From assembly GCA_022925895.1 (NCBI GenBank), contig JAKSYS010000349.1, positions 1 to 63,024 of the forward strand: a stretch of 63,024 bases of DNA. The letters run 5' to 3'. The notes under the pieces were generated by a model. It was not told the DNA's origin. It made no database searches and was given only the letters and a program-made list of their open reading frames with translations. The position numbers were made by a program, and so were the translations under genes. Source of the stretch: Fragilaria crotonensis. Taxonomy: Eukaryota > Bacillariophyta > Fragilariophyceae > Fragilariales > Fragilariaceae. Shown piece by piece: positions 38,537-49,801 of the stretch (the first letter of the stretch is position 1; the number at the start of each line of letters is the position of its first letter).

Positions 38537-40076
38537 TCATTCACCAAGAGGAAAGTCACCCCAATCGAGGACTCGGCCGTCGCCATCCGTATACACATGG
38601 GAGTTGGAGAAATTAGCGCCTATGTGCACGTCTCCGACAGCTGCTCCTGGTTGATGTTGGTGACTAAGCACGGAAAAATGGTCCAATGGAGGATCGGGGA
38701 GTGCCTGAAATTCACGTTGATATTGCTGAAGTTCCATTTGATGATGCACGCCTCCAACACCTCTCTCCAATTGGATCAGTTGATGCTGGAGGCTAGTACT
38801 GGAACTAGCATCTAGCAAGAGATCCGTCTGTGACTGCATTCCACTTCGTTGCTGTTGAAGTGCCATCTGACGTTGTAGTAACCCCATCTGTGGTTGTTGA
38901 AACGCTGCATTCCTGCTCCAAAGCGCCGATGATTGTTGTTGCTGAGCCCACATGTTGGGGATCATGCTCGCAAGTGTTAAGTCGGTCTGCTGCTGATGGT
39001 ACTGGTGCTGCGCTATTGGGAGAAGGCTGGAGACTTGCTCCAAAGTCTCCTCTTGGTGTCTTGCCCAACTGTACGCCTTTTGAGAAAGCAAGTTAACAGA
39101 GCTTTCTTGCGGAGCACCTGAAACAGAAGAGAACAGACGGCTGTCCAAAGGTGATGGTTCAACGCTTATCATCGAATCTGATTCAAGAAGATTAACTTGC
39201 TCTGGTCGAGATGCTGAAGCCATAAGCGTGGTATTGGCAATAGAGTCCACCGTTTCCTGAGCCTTAGCTTCACGGTCGGATCTTTCCTTCGACTTCATTT
39301 GGCTGTCTTTTTCTCTCCATATGGCAATAGCCTCCTTGTACACAAGGCGTGCCTCTTGTTCCTTTTTGATGTGCTCATCACGAATTTCAGCAGGTGCATC
39401 ATTCCACATTTTCGACAGAAGGGCTGAAATCTCTGCTTGACTTAGGCCCGGATTGTTCTTCATAGCATCCGAGCGCCGTTTGTTCGAGAATGATAAAAAT
39501 GCTGACATGGGGCGCTTAGGGGCATCGTGTGGTTTCTTTTCACGTTTGGCAAGCACTTTCCACGGACCCTTGTACGTCAGAACTTCAGCCTCGTACCGCG
39601 CTCGATCCTTGCGAGCCTTCTCTTCCCAGACTTTCCGTTCCATTGCACTCATTGACTTCCAATATGCCGAAACCATCTTGGCAACATTAGTGGTCTGCAC
39701 ATTGAGTGAACATATCATGTTAGTACCTGTAAGGCGTGGCGGACATGGCAACTTGAAGTAGCGCAAATCTTACCTTCTCAACCTCTCCACCACTGGCGAG
39801 CGACTCCCGAATCTCCCGATGCTTCTCGATGGAGAAGAAGATGAAGGCGCTCTTAAATCGACGAGGTGCATCTGGAGCCTTTTTATACTTTTTGACTGGA
39901 GCTGGTCCCTTTGCTGCTGCAGATAACTTCTTGGCCACCGCAACTGCGGACGCAGGTGTGCGCATCTTGACAAGATCAGGTAGTGCTCCTTTGTTGGTGA
40001 TGAAAATGCGTTCATTGATAGCATCTGGTTCTATCCAATAATCATTTCTTTCGTCATCGCTCTCGTCGGGATTCAT
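38537..40076 (-). CDS. Two-HMG-box chromatin protein
   Basis: DNA-bending, HMGB-type protein. Exon 1 (40076-39775) starts MNPDESDDERNDYWIEPDA and enters HMG box 1 (APRRFKSAFIFFSIEKHREI). An 80-bp intron (39774-39695; GTAAGA...TGCAG) lies inside the box, and exon 2 completes it (AKMVSAYWKSMSAMERKVWE, then EKARKDRARYEAE). Box 2 follows (DAPKRPMSAFLSFSNKRRSD, LSKMWNDAPAEIRDEHIKKE). The C-terminal half is Gln/Ser-rich and probably disordered, ending WGDFPLGE. ATG 40076 sits 2 bp after a CATATCAG acceptor-like site, so an additional 5' exon may exist (a coding-like stretch, NALNIQDSTNASDDVLVPFA, is at 40400-40490). Nuclear role inferred from the family. Confidence 0.85.
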
Positions 40077-40159
40077 ACCTGATATGTGTGTGATTGTGAG
40101 AAGTTGAAATGAGTTGTACAGCACGTCACAGAACATGGCATTTAATGTCATATCGTATA

Positions 40160-40955
40160 CTTGGGAAACACCACTACGTCATTCACCAATGAGCGACAAC
40201 TCAACATCGAACCAAATTGTTGCTTACCTCGCACGCTGCTGTGGTAACTGAAAATCATCAACAAAAGATTGATACAACAACGTTTTGCATCGGTCAGGTT
40301 TATCTCTTATTTCAAACTATATCCTCTGACTTCCGCACCGCATCGGGTATCCATATATATAAGACACATTACGCCTGTCGGGATTGCATTTTTTGTCGAG
40401 AGTCTTGCCAGATGCCATGTCGTATTGTAGGAACTTAGCAAATGGGACGAGCACGTCATCGCTGGCATTGGTAGAATCCTGAATGTTTAGCGCGTTCATA
40501 TGCCCCAAATGGGAATGGAATGCGATGCTCCAGAACAGAACCACTCACGAATATGTATAAATAATTGGAGTTGCTGTGGTTTTCTACGAGCCAAACGACA
40601 CTTGATGCTTCATGTATTCAACTGACCCAAATTTCTGCTGTCACGAAAGCAGAAGGCTCGCAACTAAATATATGCTTTTCCTTGAAACTTCGATTTAGAG
40701 ATTTCAGACGTCTAGTAGAACTTGACGTACGTGGGACATTCGGACTTAGGGTCATCACTTTCCATACGAAGTGTACACCAATTGGTCCACACTATTACGG
40801 GGAGTCCTTGCAGATCATCGGAAAGGTATCCCGTATAATAATTTTATGTTCGCTATACTGTAGTCTTTAGTCACCTTCAAAGTCAAGATTCTTGAACCCA
40901 AATTGTCATGTTCGTCCGGAATAACCAGGAGTCAACGACCATGAAAATGAGATAT
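40160..40955. other. Intergenic, possible upstream exon of the HMG gene
   Basis: The minus-strand stretch around 40330-40500 (ASDDVLVPFAKFLQYDMASG) looks coding, but I cannot place its splice sites. The rest has no clear gene. Confidence 0.3.
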
Positions 40956-40958
40956 ATT

Positions 40959-41927
40959 AGGGAGATCCGGGTAGAGTCGTGTTTCCACTACGCTTACCTT
41001 TCCATAAATGAAAATTAGTGGACGGGAAACTTAAATAAACATCGGACAAAAGAGATCCGGGTTGACATGAAAGAAGGGATTTTCTACTAAATTCCAGAAC
41101 AAGGATTCCTACGAAACAACAAGTAAGATTCCTCACCGGTTGCGTTTTCACCTACTACATGACGGAGCTATGTTCTCGGCAGATTTAAATTTCTAAGTAG
41201 TGTCGTTTCTACTGTTGGATTCGCCGTATTATTATTAGTCTCTAGACTAAATGGTGGTTGGTGGTTTAGGGGCTGAATTTACGGCATTGCAATCGTCGTC
41301 ATGGTCGGAGACCGACGGTATCGTTTTTTTGTTGTGCGCGCTAAACGAAGCGCGAACTTTACTAATCCAGGACAGGATTCCTCCAAAACATCATCAAGTA
41401 AGATTCCGCTAGGTCCCTAGTCGTTGGTGCTTCGTTCTCGACAGATATGTATCGTTGAGCACTGTCGTTTGTTGCGTTGGATCAGTCATGTGAACATTAG
41501 TCTGATAGGTACCGGTAAAGTGTGGTTCAGGCGCCGAATCACCGGTATTACAATCGTCGTCATGGCGGAATGAAACGTGTCATGATGTTGCGTTGAGTGC
41601 GCACATTTCGTAGTGCGAACGTCGACTTATTCGAATGCTTTTGTCAACAGCATCCTCTTTAGATACCAGTGTCTGCTGGTGTACATAGATATGGTGCAAC
41701 GTGGAGCTTCGAAGGGAGGAAATTGAACACGTGTAACAGAATCTCGACAAGAGAAACTGAGAAGAAACCATCGGCTTCAAATTTCTACTAAAACCCAAAA
41801 ATCGACGATTTTCGGAAATTGTGAAGCAAGATTCCCTATTCTCAGATCCGCTATTGTGTCTCATAACCTGCTCATAACCCGTTCTACAGGAAGGTTAGTG
41901 GAAACACGACTCTACCCGGATCTCCCT
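40959..41927. mobile_element. TIR element of 969 bp with 32-bp inverted ends and ATT target duplication
   Basis: Left end AGGGAGATCCGGGTAGAGTC (continuing to 32 bp) is repeated in inverted orientation at the right end, finishing GGATCTCCCT at 41927. The 3-bp sequence ATT directly flanks both ends (40956-40958 and 41928-41930). The interior is non-coding and built of two diverged direct copies of about 250-300 bp (41090-41340 and 41375-41600; shared CAATCGTCGTCATGG, TAAGATTCC and TGTCGTTT motifs). Non-autonomous; the superfamily is uncertain because a 3-bp target fits more than one (PIF/Harbinger-like or another family). Confidence 0.82.
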
Positions 41928-41930
41928 ATT

Positions 41931-43439
41931 GACTTGTTTCATTTAAGAGGCCGGTTTGCGAATTTTAACATTTATCTGCACACAGAGTGCATTGGTCGTT
42001 TCTGAACGTGGCGAGTGGCGAGTGGAGAGTGAAGACGCAACCTAACATTTTGTCAGATACCCGAGGTTGTCGCCTCGTATTGTTCGTAGTTTAATCTTGA
42101 TCATATCATGACTATTCCCTTAGGGAGTAGTACTACGTGGCAGCGATCGTATAGACGGTTTGGAGCCAATAGTTAGCGTCTCCGACGAATATCGTCATTC
42201 TCGTACATAGCAGAACGCGCTTCCATGGCGCGATGCCCGATACCAGGATTGCCTGCGAATGCTCGTGTACGAGCAAGTCGGAAAGCTTCTCCGATGAATA
42301 TGAACGTAGCTCTCAAGAGAAAGCAATGGTCGCTTCCTAACATGCTGGATGGTAGGATGCCCTATTAGTTAAACTCCGGCACCTAGTACGTTAGCCAAAA
42401 CACGATGATTGCCTCCTATCTCCTATGGCTCGTGTTTTTAATCGTGTGAAGACTCAGAAAAAGAAAATAGTGAGGAGTTCTACGCTAGTCGTATGCGAGT
42501 TCCTATTTGTAGTTCCTGGTTAACAAGTATTTTTCCATCATCTCGGGCACTACCGCTGTAGAGTGAAACATTTATGCGCAGAGTAGACTAGAGCTAGTAG
42601 CTCTGGTGTTTCGAACAGAGTAAGTGCCCTCCAGAAATTGGTGATACACCAGGGTTCCTACAGAATACTGTAGCCTGTAGCACGTCGTTCTTTTTCATCG
42701 CGCCTCTTCATCCCACAGCAACCAGCAACTGGCTCCAAGATCGACGACGTACCTAAAAGGTTGGAACGCGCACACTTACAGAATGGACCATAATTGTTGA
42801 GTACCACATTGTGTGCTCCGGCACTGGCGAAGGGGAGTGACGAGCAGATAGCGTCTATGTAAGTACTATGTAAGTGCCGAAGAAAAATGGTCGAATCGGA
42901 CCAAGCAAAATGTCTCGAAGTATCGTTGGAAAAGTCAAGTCTGTACCTTACCCATTAGCAGAGGGACTTGAACTCCGAGTAGTTCCACGTTGCACCCCAC
43001 GTACATACAGTACCGTAAATTGCGTAGTTGAAAGTCTGACGGTGCATAAGCTTTTTCGACGGAATTCTGAGGGAATCGCAACGACGGCCTGGTATTTGGA
43101 GAAAGGTGTTTCTCATGTGTTATTTAAGTGTTCCTCGTTAAGGAAATCCCTTCAATAACTGAACCCTAGTAGTCCAATTAAGCTTCAGGGAAAGTGGAAG
43201 GAAATTCCTTCATTTTTATCCTGGTTGAACAATAGACAATGGCGTTTCCCATAACATGGAGATTTATCCAAATTCAACCCTAACCCCTAAATTGTCGAAG
43301 AGGATTGGATCCTGAACTCAACTGTCACGCCTAGCCAGCACCTGGCGGCAGAAAGCCAGGCACATGAGGACCACCAAGGTCATTATGAGTTCCCAAACTG
43401 AGACATCATGCATTGGTCATTCAAAATATCAAGATGTAG
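41931..43439. other. Gene-poor spacer
   Basis: No frame with coding character and no obvious repeat apart from GGCGAGTGG-type short repeats near 42008-42030. Confidence 0.4.
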
Positions 43440-43856
43440 GAATGGGTTCCATACCAGCAAGCAGTGTAGTACACCACCAAGTTGTCTAAGCTCTTTGCAT
43501 CACCAAGAATACCACAGTTCAACAGCACATCCTCCATTGTGTTTTGCTGCTCTTTTGTCTGTGCATTAACGCGTTCTTCAAATGTATGCCTGCATTGCGA
43601 GAAAACTAGAAAAGGTCTCTGACCTACTATAAACCCTTGCTATTTCTTTAAGTGTTGTTCTCATGATGTCCATAGAACCCACCAGATGACATGTGTAACT
43701 TAAAGAAATTGGTGAGGCAAATCCACGCCGACAAGGAATGCCAGAGAAAATTTCAGATAAGAGACCTAAAATCGTCCCATTTTTCCCATGACAGACAAGG
43801 GAAATTGTTCTATGCACATTTTGTTTGGATGAGCTCATAAATTCTGCTGCGCTCAA
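43440..43856 (-). pseudogene. Unknown ORF fragment, probably repeat-derived
   Basis: Not recognised. The minus-strand frame from 43856 reads MSAAEFMSSSKQNVHRTISL, then VCHGKNGTILGLLSEIFSG, SYTCHLVGSMDIMRTTLKEI and a stop at 43578. The next frame continues RVNAQTKEQQNTMEDVLLN and AKSLDNLVVYYTACWYGTHS, to a stop near 43424. Residue pattern and company (an AT-rich, gene-poor stretch with a copia relic) suggest a degraded element or an orphan gene. The two parts would join with one shift near 43585. Confidence 0.28.
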
Positions 43857-45130
43857 ACTAAGGAAGAGTCCTACTAAAGGCTTGTTATTCCTCCTCTACA
43901 GACTCAGGTGCAAATTCAGTCAAAGACTGTTAGTCAAAGTAGACAATTATGAAATACAATTTGGCTGCACAAATCTGACCTTCAAAAACGTCATTAATTT
44001 CCCCTGGACTCAAGCAAACTTCCTGGATGAATTTTGTGAGCATGATGCTCCCAAATCAATTTTCTCCTAAACCTGCTCAAATCTTGTTACTTAATTGATG
44101 TCCACTTGTATTTCTTTCCCCCTGATCCTGTGCAAGGAGCATAATTGATCAATGCCATGGCAGTGCCGTTGCTGTTATTCTGATGAATGCCCAGCCCTCT
44201 GTTTGAGAGGAAAAGCAAGTAGACCAGCTCAAGCCAGTTTCAAGTGGAGAAGCCAAAAGTTTAGAGGAAAGTTGGACAACCTGTGACTCCTCATCAATGT
44301 GATGTCTTTCCACTGCAGGAAGTCTCAAGCACAGATACAGAAAGCAGAGTATCCTTGATTGTAAGGTACAAGAAGTAAGCTTATCTTATTCCTTCATGTG
44401 CACTATTGAGAAACTATTCCTTTTTGTATTTCATTTGTGTCCTCCATCAAAGGATTGCCTTCAGATGACACCAAGGCTTCTCATTTCGGCCTACATCGAC
44501 ACACATTTTTTATGTTCCTAGTATTGATTGATTCTATACATCACATCGATACACATGCTTTTATATTCTTATTGATTAATTCTATTCATCACTGAATAGT
44601 ACATGTACAAAGCGCACCTTCTTTTTTAATTCTCGCGCTGTGAAGAAATCCATCCGAGATGCTCCGAGTACAAGCACAGCAGCACAGGTACAAGGACTTG
44701 TACGAGTACTTGTACCTGGTACAATGCCTACTATACAGCCATAAGCAGATTCGACTACGGTACCACCAGATCCGATTAACTGGCACTCTAACTTCGTAAC
44801 CGTGACATCATAGGAATCCTGAAAAATCGGCAATGCAATTTTTCAAACGGAGTCTGCACACATACATGTGTGTTTGCTTTGAACGTTTGCCAAAATTGAT
44901 GCCGGCCCGGTTGCCACATATTACTAGTAGTTTGAAAATATCGAACCGCTCACACTAGTAGTAGTATCTGCTGCTAGGCTTAAATTCACATTTTTGCCAC
45001 AATTCATTACTGTTGCTGCTTTTGATGCTTATTGTTCCTTGACTGTTGTTGCGTCGGTGTTGTTCTTGCTCACTGTTGTAATTGTGTCACTGTTGTTCCC
45101 AAGGTCAAGCTGACAATCATCCTTAACCAG
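43857..45130. other. Gene-poor spacer with palindrome tract
   Basis: Near 44675-44770 a GTACAAGCACAGCAGC... stretch passes into GTAC chains (ACTTGTACCTGGTACAATG). An AGTGTTGC-type repeat set lies near 45005-45090. No gene recognised. Confidence 0.35.
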
Positions 45131-45362
45131 TAGCAACGCTGCAATAGCCACTACCTCCTGTCATACATCAAAAGTGGTGGTTGCACTTGTTGCGATTTTG
45201 GTGCAGTGGAGTTTGCGCTCATGACAAGGAACCGCCAAACCGACACCAGTACTAGCAACGCTGTGATGGCCACTAGCTGTCATACATCAGGAGAGGCGGT
45301 TGTGCTTGCACTTTTGGTGTGGTGGAGTTTGCGCTCGTGACAAGGAACCGCCAAACCAACAC
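45131..45362 (+). repeat. Tandem direct repeat of about 118 bp, two copies
   Basis: Copies at about 45131-45247 and 45248-45362 both start AGCAACGCTG and end GGAACCGCCAAACC-ACACC, with a few substitutions and short indels between them. Confidence 0.7.
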
Positions 45363-45819
45363 CAATAGCTATGTGGCGACTGTGATTTTGGTTCAGAATT
45401 GGGACCAATTTTGATGTGAAACAATATTAGTTCTTTTCTGCTTCATGTGGTCATGTGAGAGTATGAATATATCAGTGGCTGATTGAAGTTCCTATACAAT
45501 ATTTAAATATTGCAGATTTTGCTGAAGCGGCTCCCTCTGATGACTTGAGGGGGAATGGAGGCGTCCCTTCAACCCCATTGGTCGATAATGGTACTAGTCA
45601 ATCTGGTGATGGATTCTACACAAGAATCACATTACCTTAACAGGCCGCATGCGTCATCGGTCATGCAATGGTTCGCTGTTGGTAGACAGTTCAAGGCATG
45701 TCCAGGCATGTATCACGGAAAACATGCATGTTCATGGCGCATGCTGTTCTCAGTTTTGAGGTGCTAATGCCTCAGGAAAGAACACCAGCAGGAAGCAGTT
45801 TCGTGTCCTGTTCCATTTC

Positions 45820-46390
45820 CTTCCAAGCAGTTGTTCCATGTGTTTGTGTATTTGAAGTAGTTTGATCAGTTGATGATGATGTTTGATGATACAGAGCCAA
45901 GCTATGACCTGGGACAGTTTGCCATGGCTGCAGAATTGGTCAAAGTGCCAAGTATTACTGTGATGCTGCCAGCAAAGGAAGCAGCAATATCAGAGAACAT
46001 GCCTGAACCGCAAGGGAACAAGCCAGTGATGATGACTTTTTTGTTGACACTGATCATGCTGGTTGCCAGTAGATGCATTAGTTGGTGTATACTGGCGTGA
46101 TCCTTTATATCATTGGAGCTCCAATCATTTGGTACTCCAAGCGACAGAATCATATGATGGAATCCTCCACTTTTGGCTTGTGTTCATTGTTGCCATGAAT
46201 ATTTTTCTGGCTCCTGTTGAGTTCTTTGAAGCAGGGTTGCTTGCAGGTTGCAGGTTGAGCTACTAGTTCAGGATGAAGGGAGTTCGGTTGAGTATCTGTG
46301 TAATGTTTTCTGTGATAATATGATAAAGAGGCGGCTGTCAAGAATTCCACCAGGCCTGAATCTCAACCTTGAAGGAGAAACCTCAGGCCA
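45820..46390 (+). mobile_element. Ty1/copia (CoDi-like) retrotransposon relic, RT C-terminus to RNase H
   Basis: The plus-strand frame reads LFHVFVYLK, a stop, FDQLMMMFDDTEPSYD, AAELVKVPS and EPQGNKPVMM; then, in a shifted frame, VDTDHAGC, stops, YTGVILYIIGAPIIWYSKRQ and MESSTFG. The VD-DHAG...TG-I-----API-WYSKRQ--ESSTFG pattern is diagnostic of the copia RNase H domain, and the YLK..FD-TEP segment of the preceding linker. Several stops and shifts show it is dead. No long terminal repeats were found nearby by eye. Confidence 0.78.
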
Positions 46391-46479
46391 TTTCGTACCA
46401 TGACAGGGATAGGGATAGCATTAAATTATGTATGACAGTATGACATAGGGCGATACTTGTAATGGATGTCTTACGGAAG

Positions 46480-46590
46480 TATGACATACACGTGGTACTA
46501 GTACGGGTACTATGCATAGAAGTATGACATACACGTGGTACGGGTACTATGCATACAAGTACCGGAAACCGGTACACATGTATCGGATAT
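46480..46590. repeat. Short direct repeats in palindrome tract
   Basis: AAGTATGACATACACGTGGT occurs at 46476 and 46521 and is followed each time by GGGTACTATGCATA. The rest is a GTAC/ACCGGT palindrome tract. Confidence 0.6.
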
Positions 46591-46849
46591 TGGACCACCC
46601 TACTGAATTCAGTTGAAACTAACTGAATTCAGTTTCCAACTCAAAAATAGGATATCTTTTGAACCAGTGCAAGTATGCGAATGTGTCCACGTGAACAAAT
46701 ACAGAAGGAATCTCGTAGAATTCACGATATCAAGATGCGCTTTATTGGACCGGTAGTTGTTGAGATACGAAATTTTGAAGTTGCGTTGAAGCACGAAATT
46801 TTTCATCGTTAAGAATTAAAAACGGCCTCGCAATGGCGACGGTGCCAAC

Positions 46850-47480
46850 ATCTCGGTGTACACGACGTTTCTACAACCCCAGACACTTGCAGCTGCAAAG
46901 CACGTAAATGAAGGCAATATAGATGTGCTCCATGAGCTTTTGCGGTGTGACAGAAGCAGAAAACGGCTTTGACGACTAGGCAGTCGTATAATTAGGCGTC
47001 ATGATGATTTTAACGATGGGCACCTCCTCCATACCATCACACTCATGTGGCGGAGGAAGGAGCGCTTGAACACGTCGTCAAGATAATCGACAAGACTATC
47101 TTGAAGGTGGGGAGCTGTGGCTGTGGAGGAACAAGCAAACGAAGCTCTTGAAATCCCGACAGTTTTGAACGATGGAGATGCGTCAAAATTCTGAGCTCTG
47201 GGTTTCTGTTTTTGACGATGATAATGACCCATCCCCAGAGAATGTTGCATCTCTTACAAGAAGAAATCCCAATGAATGCATAAACCAGTTGTGGAATTCT
47301 GTTCCATACTGTGATCGTGGTTTTTGTGGTGGTAATGATGTCCAACCGACACTGATTAGAGCTGATGGCAAGCGGCGCATCACCCAAATCGAATTCAGAC
47401 CGTTTCTCGCAACAGCACTTGTTTACATTTCATTTGAGGCACAAGAGAGAAAATGTAGGCCTGAAAACTTCATCAGTTGA
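46850..47480 (+). other. Broken coding-like segments, including an ankyrin-like helix
   Basis: Near 46895 the frame reads AAKHVNEGNIDVLHELLRCD, an ankyrin-type helix pair. From 47172 another frame runs MEMRQNSELWVSVFDDDND, then NPNECINQLWNSVPYCDRG and ITQIEFRPFLATALVYISF, with a stop at 47478. I do not recognise the second part. Frames between are broken. Probably fragments. Confidence 0.25.
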
Positions 47481-48026
47481 TCGCTCTGTGGTGAGGAAAT
47501 GGCACTAAAGTCTGCGGTGCACGCGACTTTTGCAGATTGGACACATCATACCCACAACTCATCTGTACGACATTGAATTGCAAAAAAGACATCAAAACGT
47601 ATTGCAGCTGCAAGGCAGGGTATTGGAAGTGCCCGGTATTTATCAGAAGACGCATGACATCGAGAGATAACGACATTGTAGTTGAGGACTGAATTCAGCG
47701 AAATAGAAAATGTCGATTTTTGCTCGAGTTACAACAGTCAATAACTCAGCACCCACACAAGTAACATCCATTTTTCTTGTTACCTGATTTAAAAGCATGT
47801 AACAATGCACAAAATGAGCCCTCGATCACCTCCAGAGTGTGTTTAGTAGTTGCGATAGCGACCTTCTTGCAACTACTGAATTCAGTAGTTAGGGTGATTT
47901 TTAAGCCGGTATCATATGCATAGTACAACAACTTCACAAGTTGCAGAGCAACACGGCCTCTCGTCATTAATTCGCATACCAGCAACCAGCAACCAGCGAC
48001 CAGCGACGTTGTCCCAAGTCCTAAGC

Positions 48027-49361
48027 ATGACGTTTCTGAAAGCAATCGCAGCGTCGATTATATCTACCAGTATCATTGGCATCGCATCAGCAGAGCGACT
48101 GGGCAACAAGCAGTGTGGACTGACGGTTCCGTCGACTGTTACTTCTCGGTCTGACAAGATCTTGATTGCCCATCGCGGTGCTTCGTTCCACCTTCCAGAA
48201 CACACGTTGGCGGCATACCGTCTCGCTCTAGAACTTGGAGCCGATTACATTGAGCCTGATCTTGTTGCAACAAAGGACGGAAAACTTATTGCCTATCACA
48301 GTGTCGATCTGAACGTAACTTCTGATGTGGCGACTGCCTTTCCAGATCGACAGACGTTTTCAACTACGGGAAATCGTACTGGTTACTGGGTTTTCAATTT
48401 TGAACTCGAAGAGATCCGGAAGTTAACTGTGAAGCAACGAGTCCCCGACGCCCGGTCCACCACATTTGATGGGCTTTATACAATTCCGACCTTGCAAGAA
48501 ATTCTTAACCTTGTTGATACGTGGAATGCTGAGATTCTTCCACAATTGACGACGACCAAGAAGCGTGCTGGCCTGTATGTAGAGTTGAAAGACCCCAAGT
48601 GGTTCGAGACGGAGGCGAATCTGAATATTGCTGATTTACTGCTGACTGAGCTTGAATCTTCCTCTCACACTCAATCCATGTTTAACGATACCGAATGTGC
48701 CTCGTTGAAATTTGACGAGTATTTAGTTCCGCCATTGGTAATCCAATGCTTTGACGGCGAGACTCTCAAGTATCTCTCTAATGAGTGGACTTCTAGAAGA
48801 TATGGCATATCCCCTCCAATGATAATACTGGCCACCGAGGAAGATTGTCTGGAGGACAATTGGTGGTACCTTGTCGGGGAGTGGGCACACTTTGTTCATG
48901 GTGTAGGGCCTGATAAGGCCTGTTTTGCCCAGGAAGAATCTGCGAAAACCTTTATGGAACTATCTCGGGAGCATGAACTTGCCGTGCATGTATGGACTGA
49001 ACGGCCCGAACTGTCGTTTGTCCTACCAGCCTTTGACAATCTTGAGCAAGAGATGGAATACCTTGTGTGCCAAGTTGGCGTGGATGGCTTCTTCACGGAA
49101 GATGTAGCGCGCTCGGCGGTGTTTTTGGCCAAGGGGTGTGAGGACGCAATGCCGACGTCTAGTCCGTCCACGCTTGCTGATGAACAATGCGCTCATGACT
49201 CGGACCAGTCGCCGTACCTAGCTTTTGCATCCGGTATAATGGGATGCTTGGTAGGAATCATCTCGACCATGTTCCTCATGAACTCGAGGTATTGTAAAAG
49301 CCGTCGCCATACAAGACGGCAGCTGCGCATTCCAACTCATGAAGATGTTGAGATGATATAG
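48027..49361 (+). CDS. Membrane-anchored glycerophosphodiester phosphodiesterase (GDPD)
   Basis: Hydrolyses glycerophosphodiesters to glycerol-3-phosphate plus alcohol, in the ER lumen or outside the cell. ATG 48027 (Met38 of the longest frame) gives a signal peptide (FLKAIAASIISTSIIGIASA) and a 444-residue product. The catalytic set is visible: AHRGASFHLPEHT (about 48-60; His and Glu), IEPDLVATKDG (75-85; Glu, Asp metal ligands), YHSVDL (90-95; second His), YVELKDP, and in the C-terminal half VHVWTER and GVDGFFTEDV. A C-terminal membrane span (YLAFASGIMGCLVGIISTMF) and a short basic cytosolic tail follow, so it is a type I membrane enzyme. No frame breaks. The gene stands alone between spacers. 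Confidence 0.9.
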   Translation: MTFLKAIAASIISTSIIGIASAERLGNKQCGLTVPSTVTSRSDKILIAHRGASFHLPEHTLAAYRLALELGADYIEPDLVATKDGKLIAYHSVDLNVTSDVATAFPDRQTFSTTGNRTGYWVFNFELEEIRKLTVKQRVPDARSTTFDGLYTIPTLQEILNLVDTWNAEILPQLTTTKKRAGLYVELKDPKWFETEANLNIADLLLTELESSSHTQSMFNDTECASLKFDEYLVPPLVIQCFDGETLKYLSNEWTSRRYGISPPMIILATEEDCLEDNWWYLVGEWAHFVHGVGPDKACFAQEESAKTFMELSREHELAVHVWTERPELSFVLPAFDNLEQEMEYLVCQVGVDGFFTEDVARSAVFLAKGCEDAMPTSSPSTLADEQCAHDSDQSPYLAFASGIMGCLVGIISTMFLMNSRYCKSRRHTRRQLRIPTHEDVEMI

Positions 49362-49801
49362 TGTGATGAGCTCTTTATAATTTATGCCCAATCTTGATTA
49401 CCCGAACGATGGATTCTCGTTGAAGGATGTGTTTCGGATCATCACAAAGAGGTGGGTGCTGCAAGGCACCTGCAATCTAATTGAGCGCCATTATCTTCCC
49501 CTGCATATGATGTAAAATACCAATACGCATGCAACGCTGTGCCAGGTCTTTGGATTAAGGTAGTATGCATTAAACACATAAGAAGTCGGTGAGCTACGCG
49601 ATTGGGCTTCAGACAGTTACTGTAGTCTTCTCACATAGTGCCAGCATGCTCTAGTTGGTGTCGTTTGACAAGGTAGTGTATTGGTAGACAACCAAGGCCG
49701 AACTCTACTCTCTATCGCTAAACTGACGGTACACGCACCTGGTACCTGTTTCCAAATGTTCAAAGTACCCTCAAGTCTTATCTTTGTCAACATGCCGATC
49801 T
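49362..49801. other. Intergenic spacer between convergent genes
   Basis: No gene seen; should hold the 3' ends of the GDPD gene (+) and the coiled-coil gene (-). Confidence 0.4.

Noticed and set aside
41580-41864. 94-codon minus-strand frame inside the TIR element
   Set aside because: No similarity to a transposase; the element interior is a non-coding tandem duplication.
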